This document shows, one piece after another, positions 1 to 14,063 of a DNA stretch of 20,528 nucleotides. Within the stretch, counting starts at the first letter, position 1. Each line of letters begins with the position of its first letter. This DNA comes from Chloromonas sp. AAM2 (lineage: Eukaryota > Chlorophyta > Chlorophyceae > Chlamydomonadales > Chlamydomonadaceae), in contig QAXH01001396.1 in NCBI GenBank assembly GCA_004335635.1, positions 1 to 20,528 of the forward strand. Direction: 5' to 3'. The position numbers and the translations under genes are program-made. The notes under the pieces were generated by a model. The model saw only the letters and a program-made list of their open reading frames with translations. It had not been told where the DNA came from and ran no database searches.

Positions 1-854
1 CCATACATGTGGTACCAGACATTGCCAGGTGTACACCAGATTCGCATGCTGACACCTGCGGGACCATTTTGACCACTTGCGGTGTGTACTTTGGATTTAT
101 AGAACTGATATGGGCCTGGTGTCTGACGCATAATGCCACATCTTGAGCCTTACTTCCTATTACCAGGCATTAACTGTCGAGAAGTTGGCATAGGTCGTAA
201 GGCAGAGTCGCACATACATATTCATGAGCGGACAGGTGCACGACCTCAGAGAAGATAGATTCAAACACGATGCGTTGCTGCCACATTCAGGTGCGAAAGG
301 CGGTGCGGCCGGGGCTGGCACCTCAAAAGCTTCAGGGGTTGGTGTTCGCGCCACCCTCGGTGCTCGCAAGGCATGGCCAGAAGGCACGCTGATGGGCAGT
401 TGCCCAAACTGTGGTGTGGTAGGCAAGCTCGGAGCAGGGCACAACAAACCAAAGTCTGGTGGTGGGCGCGGTGGCTATGTGTACTGTACTGTGGACCTAC
501 AGCCAGCCAGTGGAGTAGTGACTGGGTTTGGCATCCCGCGTAATACTTGAGTATTATGATGTAGGGAACAACCAACCGGGTGTGGTGTGCTGTGTAGCAT
601 GTTGGCGTGACCAGGCTGCTTATTAGGTCTTTTGGATGCCTGGTTCGTTTGATTTGCATGCTTTTCTTTCAACAAACATCAGATGTATGCACACAATTCC
701 AGTACTGGTCCAGCCATCTTTTGGACATTTCCAGGCTGGCAAACTCGACTGCTGCAGTGGACAACAGATTACACAGCAGATACACACACAACGACACATT
801 CACACACTCACTAAAATGCAACCTTGCAGCTTTAACGCACAATGTTTGACTTAC
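1..854. other. Region without a supported gene model
   Basis: No gene is clearly resolved here. A plus-strand open frame at 224-550 (108 codons) contains a CPNCG motif and is rich in Gly and Ala. The opposite strand over 290-409 reads as a Pro/Ala-rich segment preceded by a plausible acceptor (cctaccacaccacag). Either could be an exon, but both cannot be coding over the same bases and neither resembles a family I know. The minus reading is slightly preferred because a better minus-strand exon lies just upstream of it at 855-1001. CA-rich simple sequence occurs near 780-815. Confidence 0.3.
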
Positions 855-1001
855 CTGAACTGTTGCATCTTATCGCCCAGTGTTGTCTCGGACGTGGGAT
901 TCACGAACCGGAGAACCGGAAGGAGCGTGGGGCTGACGAACATTACGTCCCCGGCACTGTAACGTGCCAAAGTCGCAACACCAGTTGACGGTGTCAAGAA
1001 G
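855..1001 (-). CDS. Probable internal exon of an unidentified minus-strand gene
   Basis: On the minus strand this stretch is open and ends at a perfect donor: the frame reads KMQQF plus AG, followed by GTAAGTC. A possible acceptor (gacctgtgctag) gives the 1001 start; a second (gcacgttacag) would start the exon at about 956. The encoded segment includes GDVMFVSPTLL, then VLRFVNPTSE, and has ordinary protein composition. I do not recognise the family. The open frame extends upstream to an ATG at 1108, which would overlap the first exon of the plus-strand gene starting at 1082, so one of the two starts is probably wrong. Continuation toward lower coordinates is unresolved. Confidence 0.4.
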
Positions 1002-1081
1002 CTAGCACAGGTCATGAGGCCGCAGCAAGCGTGTGATTTGCAGGAAAGTGCGAGCGTTGCCACGCAGCGTTGCAGGATACG

Positions 1082-2103
1082 ATGCAGGTAAGGGCGCTTA
1101 AATTCCATGGTGGGAGTGCGCTCTCTAGACCCACTATCCTACGGCATCAGAAACTGCTGAAATCCCTTGCTTGCAGAGGCTGGCTTCGACACTGAAGGGC
1201 CGGGCATGCGGAGGTCTACAGGCACTGCTCTGGCCTGTGCAGCTCGCGTTCTTAGCTGGGTGGATGTGCTTCTGCGTATGGACATGTTTCTGGGTGTCAG
1301 CCTGGCCCATAGTTTACATCCTGCAGCACTCAGTTCATGTCCCCAGCACCATCACTGCTTGTGGCCCTCTCATACCACTTGCCTTGGGTGGTGGTCAGCT
1401 TGTAAGCGGAATTCAACAAGACGGTTCACCATTTGAATTCAACTCCTTGGGGCCATGCGACCAAGCCAAGCTAGCAGCTGGCGGAATGCAAATGGATGTA
1501 TGCCATCGGCCAGGGCTCCCCGACAGCATGAGCCTGGATTGTGGAATCACCACAGCCAAAGAAGTGAAGGAGGTCCTGGTTTGGGGTCTGAAGCGTCATG
1601 CTCTCATTGTGGTTGTTGGCCTTGTTGCATTATGTACAAAGGGAGAAATAACCCTCTTCGTGACTCAGATATCATTCGCTTGCGTCTCTTCCGTTCCTCT
1701 TCTTCTGTTTGCCTACCTCTTTTTATGGATCGTAGCTGGCATTGCCGCATTCATGGGCGGACGCACTGTCCACTCCCGCGCGTATATAAGCGCCTGTGAG
1801 CTGGATAGAAAGGGCCATGCAACCTGGCACGTGACTTTTTTGCCCCAGTGGCCCAGGCATGCATACAACACCACTGTGCGCACTCCCGGGCCATGCCAAG
1901 CTGCACTTGTGGAGCACCATGTCATGATGTGCGAGTATGCCATGCTCGCTCTGTTCACTAACCACTTTGGCCCATGCTCCGACTGGACCGTCACTGCGTC
2001 CCTTGCCCCATTATGCATAGCCGTGGCGACAGTGTGTGTCGTGTGTGCATGCGTGTTTTTGTTGGGGTTCTCCTTGGAATGCTCGCTGGGTCGCAAGGTC
2101 TAG
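1082..2103 (+). CDS. Multi-span membrane protein of unknown function
   Basis: Proposed exons are 1082-1087 and 1177-2103. The first is just ATG CAG, followed by donor GTAAGG; the second follows acceptor cttgcttgcag. Phase is 0 at the junction, giving 310 aa ending in TAG. The long second exon is open for 309 codons, which is unlikely by chance at this base composition. Hydrophobic spans are visible near residues 18-50 (including LAFLAGWMCFCVW), 140-160 (ALIVVVGLVALC), 165-192 (PLLLFAYLFLWIVAG) and 275-302 (VATVCVVCACVFLLG). The protein is rich in Cys and Trp within its membrane spans and begins with a short basic stretch. No family was recognised. An in-frame donor-like site (CTT then GTAAGC near 1401) could mark a further intron. 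TGTAA lies about 250 bp past the stop. Confidence 0.5.
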
Positions 2104-2703
2104 GCAGCAGTTGTGGTTGTTGGCGACAAGAAGTCGGAAGAGCAAGTTGTTTCCAAGATATGACATGAGTAAAACCAACCACAAGGCAGATTGATTGTGA
2201 TTCTAGTGCGGCAGGGGACTTTCCAGGTTGGTACAACTACTACTGTGTAGAGCAGCCACAGTGTATCATGACGGTGCAATTGCACAACAGAATATATCTT
2301 ATTGCAGATGCAGATCGTGCACAGTTCGTACACGGACCGTACTCTACACAGTTTGTAAACACTACAGTGCAGAACGAGTCACCAAGGTTGAGCTGCGTTC
2401 GGGTCCATGCCATAGGATGAATTGTGCTCCAGGCCATGAAGGTGACCGAGGCCTAGAAACAAAGGCAAAGCATGTGCTCGGTTGCCAACGCTGTCCGCCA
2501 CATTCAAACTAGACAACGTTTGCCCATGTGTCATGATTAGAGTGGCAGCAGCTAGCCGCAATCTGTCACGTCATCGCCCAAGGTTCAAACATTTGAAACA
2601 GCCAACAGCCAGCAGAACTCCCAGCATGAGGCTTGGTTCTGCCGATGGAAGTGAAGTAACTGTCTAGGAAGGAATTGAGCAAGTATAACGCTCAGCTGGT
2701 CTC
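2104..2703. other. Convergent intergenic region
   Basis: This 600-bp stretch separates the 3' ends of the plus-strand membrane-protein gene and the minus-strand Clot-like gene. Open frames here are short and have no family signature or convincing splice context. It probably holds the two 3' untranslated regions. Confidence 0.5.
2354..2358 (+). terminator. Candidate TGTAA polyadenylation signal
   Basis: TGTAA is the polyadenylation motif used by most green algae. This copy lies about 250 bp past the stop codon of the membrane-protein gene, in the right orientation. The motif is short, so this is only suggestive. Confidence 0.3.
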
Positions 2704-3601
2704 TCAACTTGTCCCATGCCCTTGCTGCTGCTCTGCCCCTGATGCCTGCGTTTGCTGCTGCTGGTGGCCCGCCCCTTGGCCCTGCTGACCGACTGACCCA
2801 CCGACCTTCATCAACGCCTCATCATGAGCTGGTGATGCAGCAGGGGTCGCCCTTGCTGGCGTTCCTGACCCCTGCCTGCTTGGGATTTCTGAGCTCTCCC
2901 TACTAGCCATTGACCCTGAACTCTCCATGCCGCCTGCGCTCATGCTTGGTTCTCTAGCCTCAGATGCATTTCCCCGTGCCGATACCTTCTGACCAGAATG
3001 TCGGGCCGCAATCGCGTCACTGACACTAGCTATGAGCCCAAGCAGACCGGACAAGTCCCCAGAGGCGCGACGCGTGGCCCGCACACCGGCCCCATCCGCC
3101 CCCGCCCCACTACCGCCCTGCCAGAGCATGAGTGTGGGCAGCAGGCGCAGCTGTATCTGGGGATGAGCACGCAGTGGGTGGGACGCCTGGGACCACTCTT
3201 CCTGCGACCAGATGACATTCACAACTAGCTGCAGTGCATTCCCTGTACGTTATGTATGCCACCCAGACATGGCCACCACTTCCGGCATGCACAGTTGGTC
3301 ATGCAGAGTTGAGGAGCAGCATTCGAGTCACACTCAGCCCTAGGCCCCTATCAGCACGCACCTCGCTGCCCACATGCACCACCAGGCACGTGCCCCCGCC
3401 ACACCGCTCCGCCTGCGCCCCCACCGCCTGCCTTACCGCCGCCTCCACCCCCGCACTGGCCTCACACCAGGGGGCGCTGCCGCTGGACCGCTCCTGGCCT
3501 GCACGCAACCGACAACCGACACACCAACCATATACAACGTTGAACGCGCAACGCTCACCAACCAGCCCCTGAACATCCGCACTGATCAAGCCTGTTGCCA
3601 T
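2704..3601 (-). CDS. Clot/TXNDC17-like thioredoxin-fold protein with WCEAS site and long C-terminal tail
   Basis: Exons on the minus strand are 3601-3559 (tentative first exon), 3498-3362 and 3201-2704, with phases 1 and 0 at the junctions; total 225 aa. Residues 21-90 match the Clot/TXNDC17 (DUF953) family: APWCE, a helix (VEAAVRQAV), a strand (CLVVHVGS), then EEW...HPLR and LLPTLMLW. This corresponds to the family's W-x-x-P-x-H-P-x-R region and the Pro-Thr loop next to the active site. Family members are small cytosolic thioredoxin-like proteins with a WCPDC redox motif. Here the motif is WCEAS (residues 25-29), so the resolving cysteine is missing. From about residue 89 the protein is low complexity: Gly/Ala, then Ser/Arg, then Gln-rich near the end. 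The family usually ends near residue 125, so this tail is unusual. The family call is firm; the first exon is not. Confidence 0.7.
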
Positions 3602-4092
3602 ACCAGTGCACCAGAGACTATCACCTTACTGGCAGGCTGCTTGACAGAGTGCATGGATACAGGCAACGACCCTATGACGGGCGCAACAATTGCATGATTG
3701 TCACAGCACATGGGGGACAGGCAGCAACATCACAAAGGATGTACCTATTGTCCATCGCCCGGTGGACAAGTGAACCTTGCAACTGTTGTATCGCCCTGAT
3801 TTCACCCACCAAGAAATAGCACCCAGTGCGGCCCTGTAAACCCGGTCACCAGGCACTGCATGGAGGACCAGAACTCCTCCGCAGTGCTTGGCCCAGGGTC
3901 CTGGGCGCTGGCAGCTGCAGGGCAGGCACCACACACAAGATCACAAGCACACCAGCCAGGATCAAAGTCACCACTCTGCGTCAAGCTCAACCACACACAA
4001 AGCCTTTCTTTGGGCTGTTCAGAACCACAACAGAGCCTTTCATGCTGCTGCCACAAGCATAGGAGCCAAGATCATGGTCGCACCACATTGTG
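3602..4092. other. Intergenic region between the CysM 3' end and the Clot-like gene
   Basis: Both neighbours are on the minus strand, so this region should hold the CysM 3' untranslated region and the promoter of the Clot-like gene. No TGTAA was found on the minus strand here. A donor-like site inside the last CysM exon (GCA G followed by GTGGGT) leaves open a further CysM exon in this region. Confidence 0.4.
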
Positions 4093-8941
<4,849 letters not shown>

Positions 8942-9156
8942 GTAGACGATCACCGACACAAGCCAGGTTAGCCTCGCCGCGCCAGGCCTGACTACACTAG
9001 TGTTCAATAACCACGCGTATTACAAAACAAAGAGAAGGAAGGCAGGGTCTGCACTGGCCATCCGAACCTCCTGCCCACACTTATCAGTGTGACAGAGGCT
9101 GTACAGTTAGTTGGATGTACAAACTAGTTAAGATGTTCACACAGCTTGGAATAGAC
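8942..9156. promoter_or_regulatory. Upstream region of the CysM gene
   Basis: This lies between the proposed CysM start and the end of the SDHD transcript, both on the minus strand. It should contain the CysM promoter. No TATA box or clear motif was identified, and an earlier CysM exon could also lie here. Confidence 0.35.
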
Positions 9157-9161
9157 TTACA
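9157..9161 (-). terminator. Candidate TGTAA polyadenylation signal for SDHD
   Basis: TGTAA on the minus strand, about 175 bp past the SDHD stop codon and in the expected orientation for a green-algal polyadenylation signal. Confidence 0.4.
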
Positions 9162-9334
9162 AACCTCAAGCAACCGCCAGTATGCTTTTGTGTGCAAACC
9201 AAGACGCGCTGCACACGGTGGGCAAAGCCATGCATCACCCTAGTCCATGCATCCGCATCATCTATGTAACCGCCAACATCTTCGGCCGTTGCTTCATATC
9301 CCTCGTGCAAGGCAAGCGCATGACTAGCCAACCA

Positions 9335-10667
9335 TTACTGCTTCTTGGCTTCCTTGCTGGGCTTGTGCCACAGCCCCTTGACTGTCTGAGTGACGCCTAG
9401 CCCTGTGGTGTTGATCTTGAGCAGACCGACGATGGTGAAGGCAGTCAGGCCCAGGAGCCCGGCGCGCACAGGAGCTGAAAGAACGAGCAAACACAACCGT
9501 AGTATGAGACGGCAGCACAATGCACTTGGCCTGTAAGGCGAAGAGAGAAAACAAAAACACATCATAACAAATGTAAATGCTACCGCCTGACGCACCTACA
9601 TGGCAATGCCGACCATGATCACCAAGGCAGCTATCTGCAAAACCAGAACTCCGTTCGGACAAAAGGTATGATCCTCAAACCGGTTGAGCAAGTCACACCC
9701 CGTGCAGCACGCATTTGCTTGTGCAATGATCAACTCCTTCCATTTCAATTGGTCTGAAGCATCGAAAGCAAGGCGATCTACAAAGATGGACCAAAGATGA
9801 AAACCGAGTTGTGATCTAAGGCACCTCGTGCATGTGGGTGATGCAGGCATGCACGTATTCACCCAAACATGGCATGCGAAACCCTGCTGACTCACCCCGT
9901 GCGGCGCTGGGTACATAGTCTGTCACACATGCGTTCAAGCCCATGTGCATGTGGACCGGGATCCCAAACGCAAAGCCCAGGTCGGCGATCCGCTGCAAGA
10001 AGCCGTCCTGCAGATGATTGCATTTGCCAAAGACACGCATGGTTGCTGATGACACATGCCCTGCAGTTAGATGCAGGAGTCACCAACTCAAATGCAAAAC
10101 GTTTGCCAATGCTGCTCAGGCAGCATGGTAGGTACGTTGAGGCATGATACCAGAACAAACCGTGGGCTGCCCTAACATCTTGGGTTGCAGACCACCACTG
10201 GCTCTGCTGGTTGCTCACCTTTTGGGAAATAATGGCCAAGGGGGTGGCACCTTCGCATGCAGTATTCATACAAGTTGCATGAGCGTCCAGGTTGACAGTC
10301 ACGAGTGCATGGGTGGTGCACGGTTGACCACGCTGAGCCTACCTGCCAAAGCATAGTTGGCGTACTCATGCGCCTTGTGGAACTGGTGGCCAGCTGTGTC
10401 AGCAGCCAAGACCCTTGACAGCGTGGTCATCGTGGATGAATGCGACGCAGCGCGCTAACAAACCAAACTCGCGAAAGCCCTGATGCACCGGGTGGCTCAA
10501 ATTTGACAAATTACAAGCTTGCTGCAGCACAGTACTGCTGTTTGTTGTATCGAGCGCGTCTGGGCTGTGCGGCAGGGCCGGAACGTCAGCAGAGTCTGAA
10601 TCACATGAATTCCGAGAGTGGCGTAAACCGCTTCTGCTAAGCCTGGGCAGGCTGCTTCACTCCGCAT
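9335..10667 (-). CDS. SDHD: Succinate dehydrogenase membrane anchor subunit D (CybS)
   Basis: Minus-strand exons: 10667-10515 (tentative), 10454-10343, 10250-10219, 10007-9896, 9474-9335. Phases agree throughout; 182 aa. The product is a mitochondrial inner-membrane anchor of complex II that helps bind ubiquinone and heme. Evidence: HEYANYALAG and ATPLAIIS form the first membrane span; VHMHMGLNACVTDYV carries the family's His and the Asp-Tyr pair (D129, Y130) that lines the quinone site; RAGLLGLTAFTIVGL forms the last span, followed by a short basic tail, as in animal SDHD. The proposed first 51 residues contain Arg/Ser/Thr-rich sequence without acids near FRPCRTAQTRSIQQ, suiting a mitochondrial presequence. 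A later start at ATG 10430 is possible. One acceptor is CGAAG, and the next intron has two in-frame acceptors 15 bp apart (10007 or 9992). The gene faces SDHC head to head. Confidence 0.85.
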
Positions 10668-10776
10668 GCCCTTCGCGTTTCGCCAAGCAATCGTTCTCTA
10701 CCTACAACGATCACCTTTGGAGTTGATCGGTTAGTCAGCGCACCATCAAGACACCACATTGCATTGAGACACCACA
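10668..10776. promoter_or_regulatory. Shared upstream region of the divergent SDHD and SDHC genes
   Basis: If the first SDHD exon is right, only 109 bp separate the two start codons; if SDHD starts at 10430 the gap is 346 bp. Either is short enough for a bidirectional promoter. A direct repeat GACACCACA occurs twice just before the SDHC start. No TATA box was seen. Confidence 0.55.
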
Positions 10777-12467
10777 ATGCTTCGCGCAAGCCGGCTCATC
10801 GGCCTGGCATGTCGTCAGGGAGTGCTTACGCAAGCCAGCCAGCAGGCAGGCAGCATCAGCCAATTAGACTTGGGCAACAGTTCGAACACGCAGCAGTTCA
10901 GGTGAGGCCATGCATGCAAGTGACGTGCTCCTCGCCCACATAACATTCCTCCAATTCAGCTATATATGCAACTGCAGATTCATTGGTGGTGACAAAATTC
11001 CCGAGTTTTGGGGCAAGCCTTCGAAGTACACAGAAGGCACCGACTTCCTGGGCACACCTCCTGACCATCTTGAGGTGGGCAGGAGACCACCTCAGCTGCA
11101 TCAAAATCCTCTCGGCCCTTGATGAACCATACAACATGCGCTGAATGCACATGCTGCAAAACGCATGCGCTTTCCAAGCCTTTGCTTGCCATGGACAACT
11201 TACCTTGCATGATCACAGTATGCATAGCACTGTAACGAAAACGTATTCACGCCACGTCAGACGGCAAAAGACAGTACATGTGCCTTGTTAGAAGACGTTC
11301 ATGTGCAGTAAAAGTTCTGCAAGCTGCGATTGTTTGCATCATTGGCAGCTTGGCTGCGCCTCCATCCAACACACCGATTTTCCCTCATACTTGCAGCGCA
11401 TCAAAAAGCGGCCGCTGTCCCCAGATGTCATTGACATTGACGGCAAGAGTCCACATTACAAGTTTCCCTGGGGTGCACTGAGCTCCATCACCAACAGGGC
11501 AACGGGCGTGGCACTATCAGTCGGTAAGGAAAGCTTCAGCACAGCAACACCGGCACCATGTGTGTCATAGGGATAGCCATGCCCTGAATTTAGGCACAAA
11601 GAGCGTCAGAGGACTTCAGGCTAACGTCATCAGGTGACAACAGCATGTGTATGAAGGATTATACCCGCTTGCAAGGCGCTGCATAGCTCAACGAACTTTG
11701 CAGCTTAGCGACCTTCTCATAAGGCACAATTCCTGCTTGTTTGCCTGCCGCAGTGCTGGCAACAACGCATGCAATCCTGCCCGGCCAATGCACAATGCTA
11801 GCCTGGACCGACATGGGTTTTGACTTGGCCTGACATCTTGTGTTGCCCATGCTGCACCCTGCATGCAGGTACAATCGGCGCTGCATGGATTGCGCTGCGC
11901 GGCGACCTGCCAGGCACTGTGCACTACCTGGCAGACACGCACTTCCTCCTGCTGTTCCCCTTGAAGTTCGCGGTGTCCTACACCATCCTGTACCACTGGT
12001 TGGGGGCGGTCAGGCACTTTGCATGGGATCACGGAAAGATTGGGAAGCAGGTGAGAAAGGAAAGAGATGGCAGAGCTGCCAGCAGCATGCACAACATTTG
12101 TTCTTGGGACATGGCCTGATGGCAGCGATGGAAAAAGTTAAATCACTGCAAGTGCAGCAACCTTGCAAATGCCAGGCTTGCACTCTATGGCCATGGTTTG
12201 GTTTTCTGATCTTCTGTCGTTCTTGGCTGCTCCTTTGGGACACTGTCGAAATCATTGTTATTGGCAATTTCGTTTGTTTGATACCACATACCATGATTCT
12301 GGTTTGAAAGCAGCCGTCAGAGTTGCACGGTCACACCATGCGTGTTGGTGCCCACTTGTCTGCAGGCTGAGAAGAACAGTCTTCTTGAGCTACCCCAGGT
12401 GGAGATGAGCAGCAAGCTGATGTTTGCGGGTGCAGCAGTGCTCAGCTTCATTGCAGCTTGTATGTAA
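10777..12467 (+). CDS. SDHC: Succinate dehydrogenase cytochrome b560 subunit (membrane anchor C)
   Basis: Plus-strand exons: 10777-10901, 10978-11074, 11397-11523, 11869-12050, 12366-12467, all with matching phases and standard GT-AG introns; 210 aa. The product is the second membrane anchor of mitochondrial complex II. The first 41 residues (MLRASRLIGLACRQGVL...) are basic and free of acids until residue 31, a typical mitochondrial presequence. The SDHC signature follows: RPLSPDV (79-85), then SSITNRATGVALSVG, where S104 and R108 match the quinone-site Ser and Arg, with Asn in place of the usual His before the Arg. Next come three membrane spans and YHWLGAVRHFAWDHGK, with H159 at the heme-ligand position and the R-H-x-x-W-D motif. 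The C terminus (SKLMFAGAAVLSFIAACM) is the last span. About 30 residues between the presequence and the conserved core (including IPEFWGKPSKYTEG) are a lineage-specific insert. Confidence 0.9.
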
Positions 12468-12681
12468 AGCCCTGATACGCGCTGCATGAGTGGCATGTGT
12501 GTGTTTTCGACCTATGTCAGTGGCTTGTGTAGGGTGGCGTAATGCGCGCTGCATGTGTTGTGTGTGGACCTGAGTTCGGCACTCTCTGCATGTGTTGTGT
12601 GTGCATGAGTAGAGGCGGCAAGTGATGAGGAATGACTGCAAACTAGCTCACGTGCTGCTGCTGCGCGTCCTTGGTGGCAAT

Positions 12682-12686
12682 TGTAA
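12682..12686 (+). terminator. Candidate TGTAA polyadenylation signal for SDHC
   Basis: TGTAA about 215 bp past the SDHC stop codon. Another TGTAA overlaps the stop codon itself and is unlikely to be the working signal. Confidence 0.3.
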
Positions 12687-13025
12687 CAACACACAGGGGT
12701 GGCTACCACTAAGTCCTGGTCTTTGTTCACATCGGTGGCTGATGGGTCCGCCAATCCCAGTGACTTCAAAAAAGGATTACATGGGCCGACGTGCCAAAGA
12801 CAATCATAAAGCCAATGTAACGTGAGTTCATTATCACTCGGAACAATACCTCCAGAGGGACAATTGTGTCTTGCCATGCGATGCCCCTGACAGTGTTATT
12901 ACAACTGGAGCCTTCCCTCGCCCCGACAAACTTGTTTTCAATAGACATGCATACGCAAACACGCAATTGAACAGCTTGAACGTGGGAATGTCATCTTGCG
13001 AGCACGCCAGGTCTGCCTGGTCTGC

Positions 13026-13132
13026 CTGCCAGCAGCTGCTTCTGGCTGAGGCTGCGGGCATGAAAGGCAGTATCAATTGGCTGCCATATGACGAAGCTCT
13101 TGCCGGCCTGGTTGCCTGAAATGTCTTCAAAC
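13026..13132 (-). CDS. Possible exon of an unidentified gene
   Basis: After a pyrimidine-rich tract and acceptor cttcctcag, the minus strand reads FEDISGNQAGKSFVIWQP and then IDTAFHARSLSQKQLLAG, which has convincing protein composition. The GKSFVIWQP part recalls the heat-shock-factor DNA-binding domain (F-V-x-W-x-P), but the following residues do not fit the rest of that domain, so I do not call it. The donor is unclear: GCA G followed by GCAGAC would be another GC donor, or the exon may run to GTGCTC near 13002. Confidence 0.3.
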
Positions 13133-14063
13133 CTGAGGAAGCCATAGTAAGTCGGTTTCAATGGAGGAACAAAAAGGGGACGTCAGGCACCAAGGACGCA
13201 AACGCCCCGCGCTGAACAGGCCTACTATATCCCGTGCATAGAACATCAGGTGGAAGGCAGAGCATGGATCATATTCACACGCAAGTGTGTATGGAAAGGC
13301 ACCGTGAGATGCTGAGCCTTGCAACCATCCTCTCACCTGATTGAAACGATAGCAAAAAAAAGGACTCGCTGAGACAGCACATATAGCCCATGCCAGACAA
13401 GAGCATCCACAGGTGATGTGAGAGCAGAGGTATGCCTGGCCTTGCAGCAATCCTCGCACATCAATTTATAGACAGACGACAAGGACTGACGACACGCACA
13501 CCAGCCCAAACATCCGCACACACAGGAAAAAAAAGCCCAAAAGCACAAAAGCCAAACAACATGGCCTCCCGATCCATGCAGCTACAAAGTGCGTGCTATG
13601 ACGGGATGTAAAAACTGCACGAGCGTACAGGCAAGACGGGCTGTGTGTGCATCTGATATGCAGCCCAGTGCCAGTGTCAGTGGGTTGCGTACAAGGAGTA
13701 CATGGCGCACGGCGGTATGACCGGTCGCACCCATGTGGAGATCTCTCTCGTGGGGCCATGTGTGCCAGTCGGCCCAGACCTGATCACGACTGGAAATCCT
13801 GAGTCCTGGTACATAGTCGACGCGCTTCACAGCGCCCATGACATTTTCACATGACATGGTGGACCACATGGCGGCAAGGCTCAAGGAGAGGCACTTTCAA
13901 ACATTGAGCTTTCCATTTGCACCTGCTCCTGATGGGTCTCGGTTTCAGAAGTGGTGAATGACTTTGGCCCTTCTTTCCTTCAGTTGGCGAGTTGCATGCA
14001 AATTCCAGAACGAATGTGCAACAATAAAAATTACTATACTACATGGTCTTGCCGAGCAAGTAG

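Larger units (their letters stand above)
12468..14063. other. Largely unassigned region
   Basis: This 1.6-kb stretch lies between the 3' ends of SDHC (plus) and the cyclic-nucleotide-binding gene (minus). Several frames are open for 60-110 codons but conflict with each other. The best coding-like segment is a minus-strand exon at about 13026-13132. A second minus-strand frame at 13582-13869 includes VKRVDYVPGLRISSRDQ and VWADWHTWPHERD. No family was recognised, and the exons could not be joined into a gene. Confidence 0.35.

Noticed and set aside
9596..9916. Open frame inside an SDHD intron with a hydrophobic end
   Set aside because: It lies wholly within or across the intron between two well-supported SDHD exons and shows no splice or family support.
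10440..10640. 66-codon plus-strand frame upstream of SDHC
   Set aside because: It covers the proposed first SDHD exon and intron on the other strand and has no homology or splice support.
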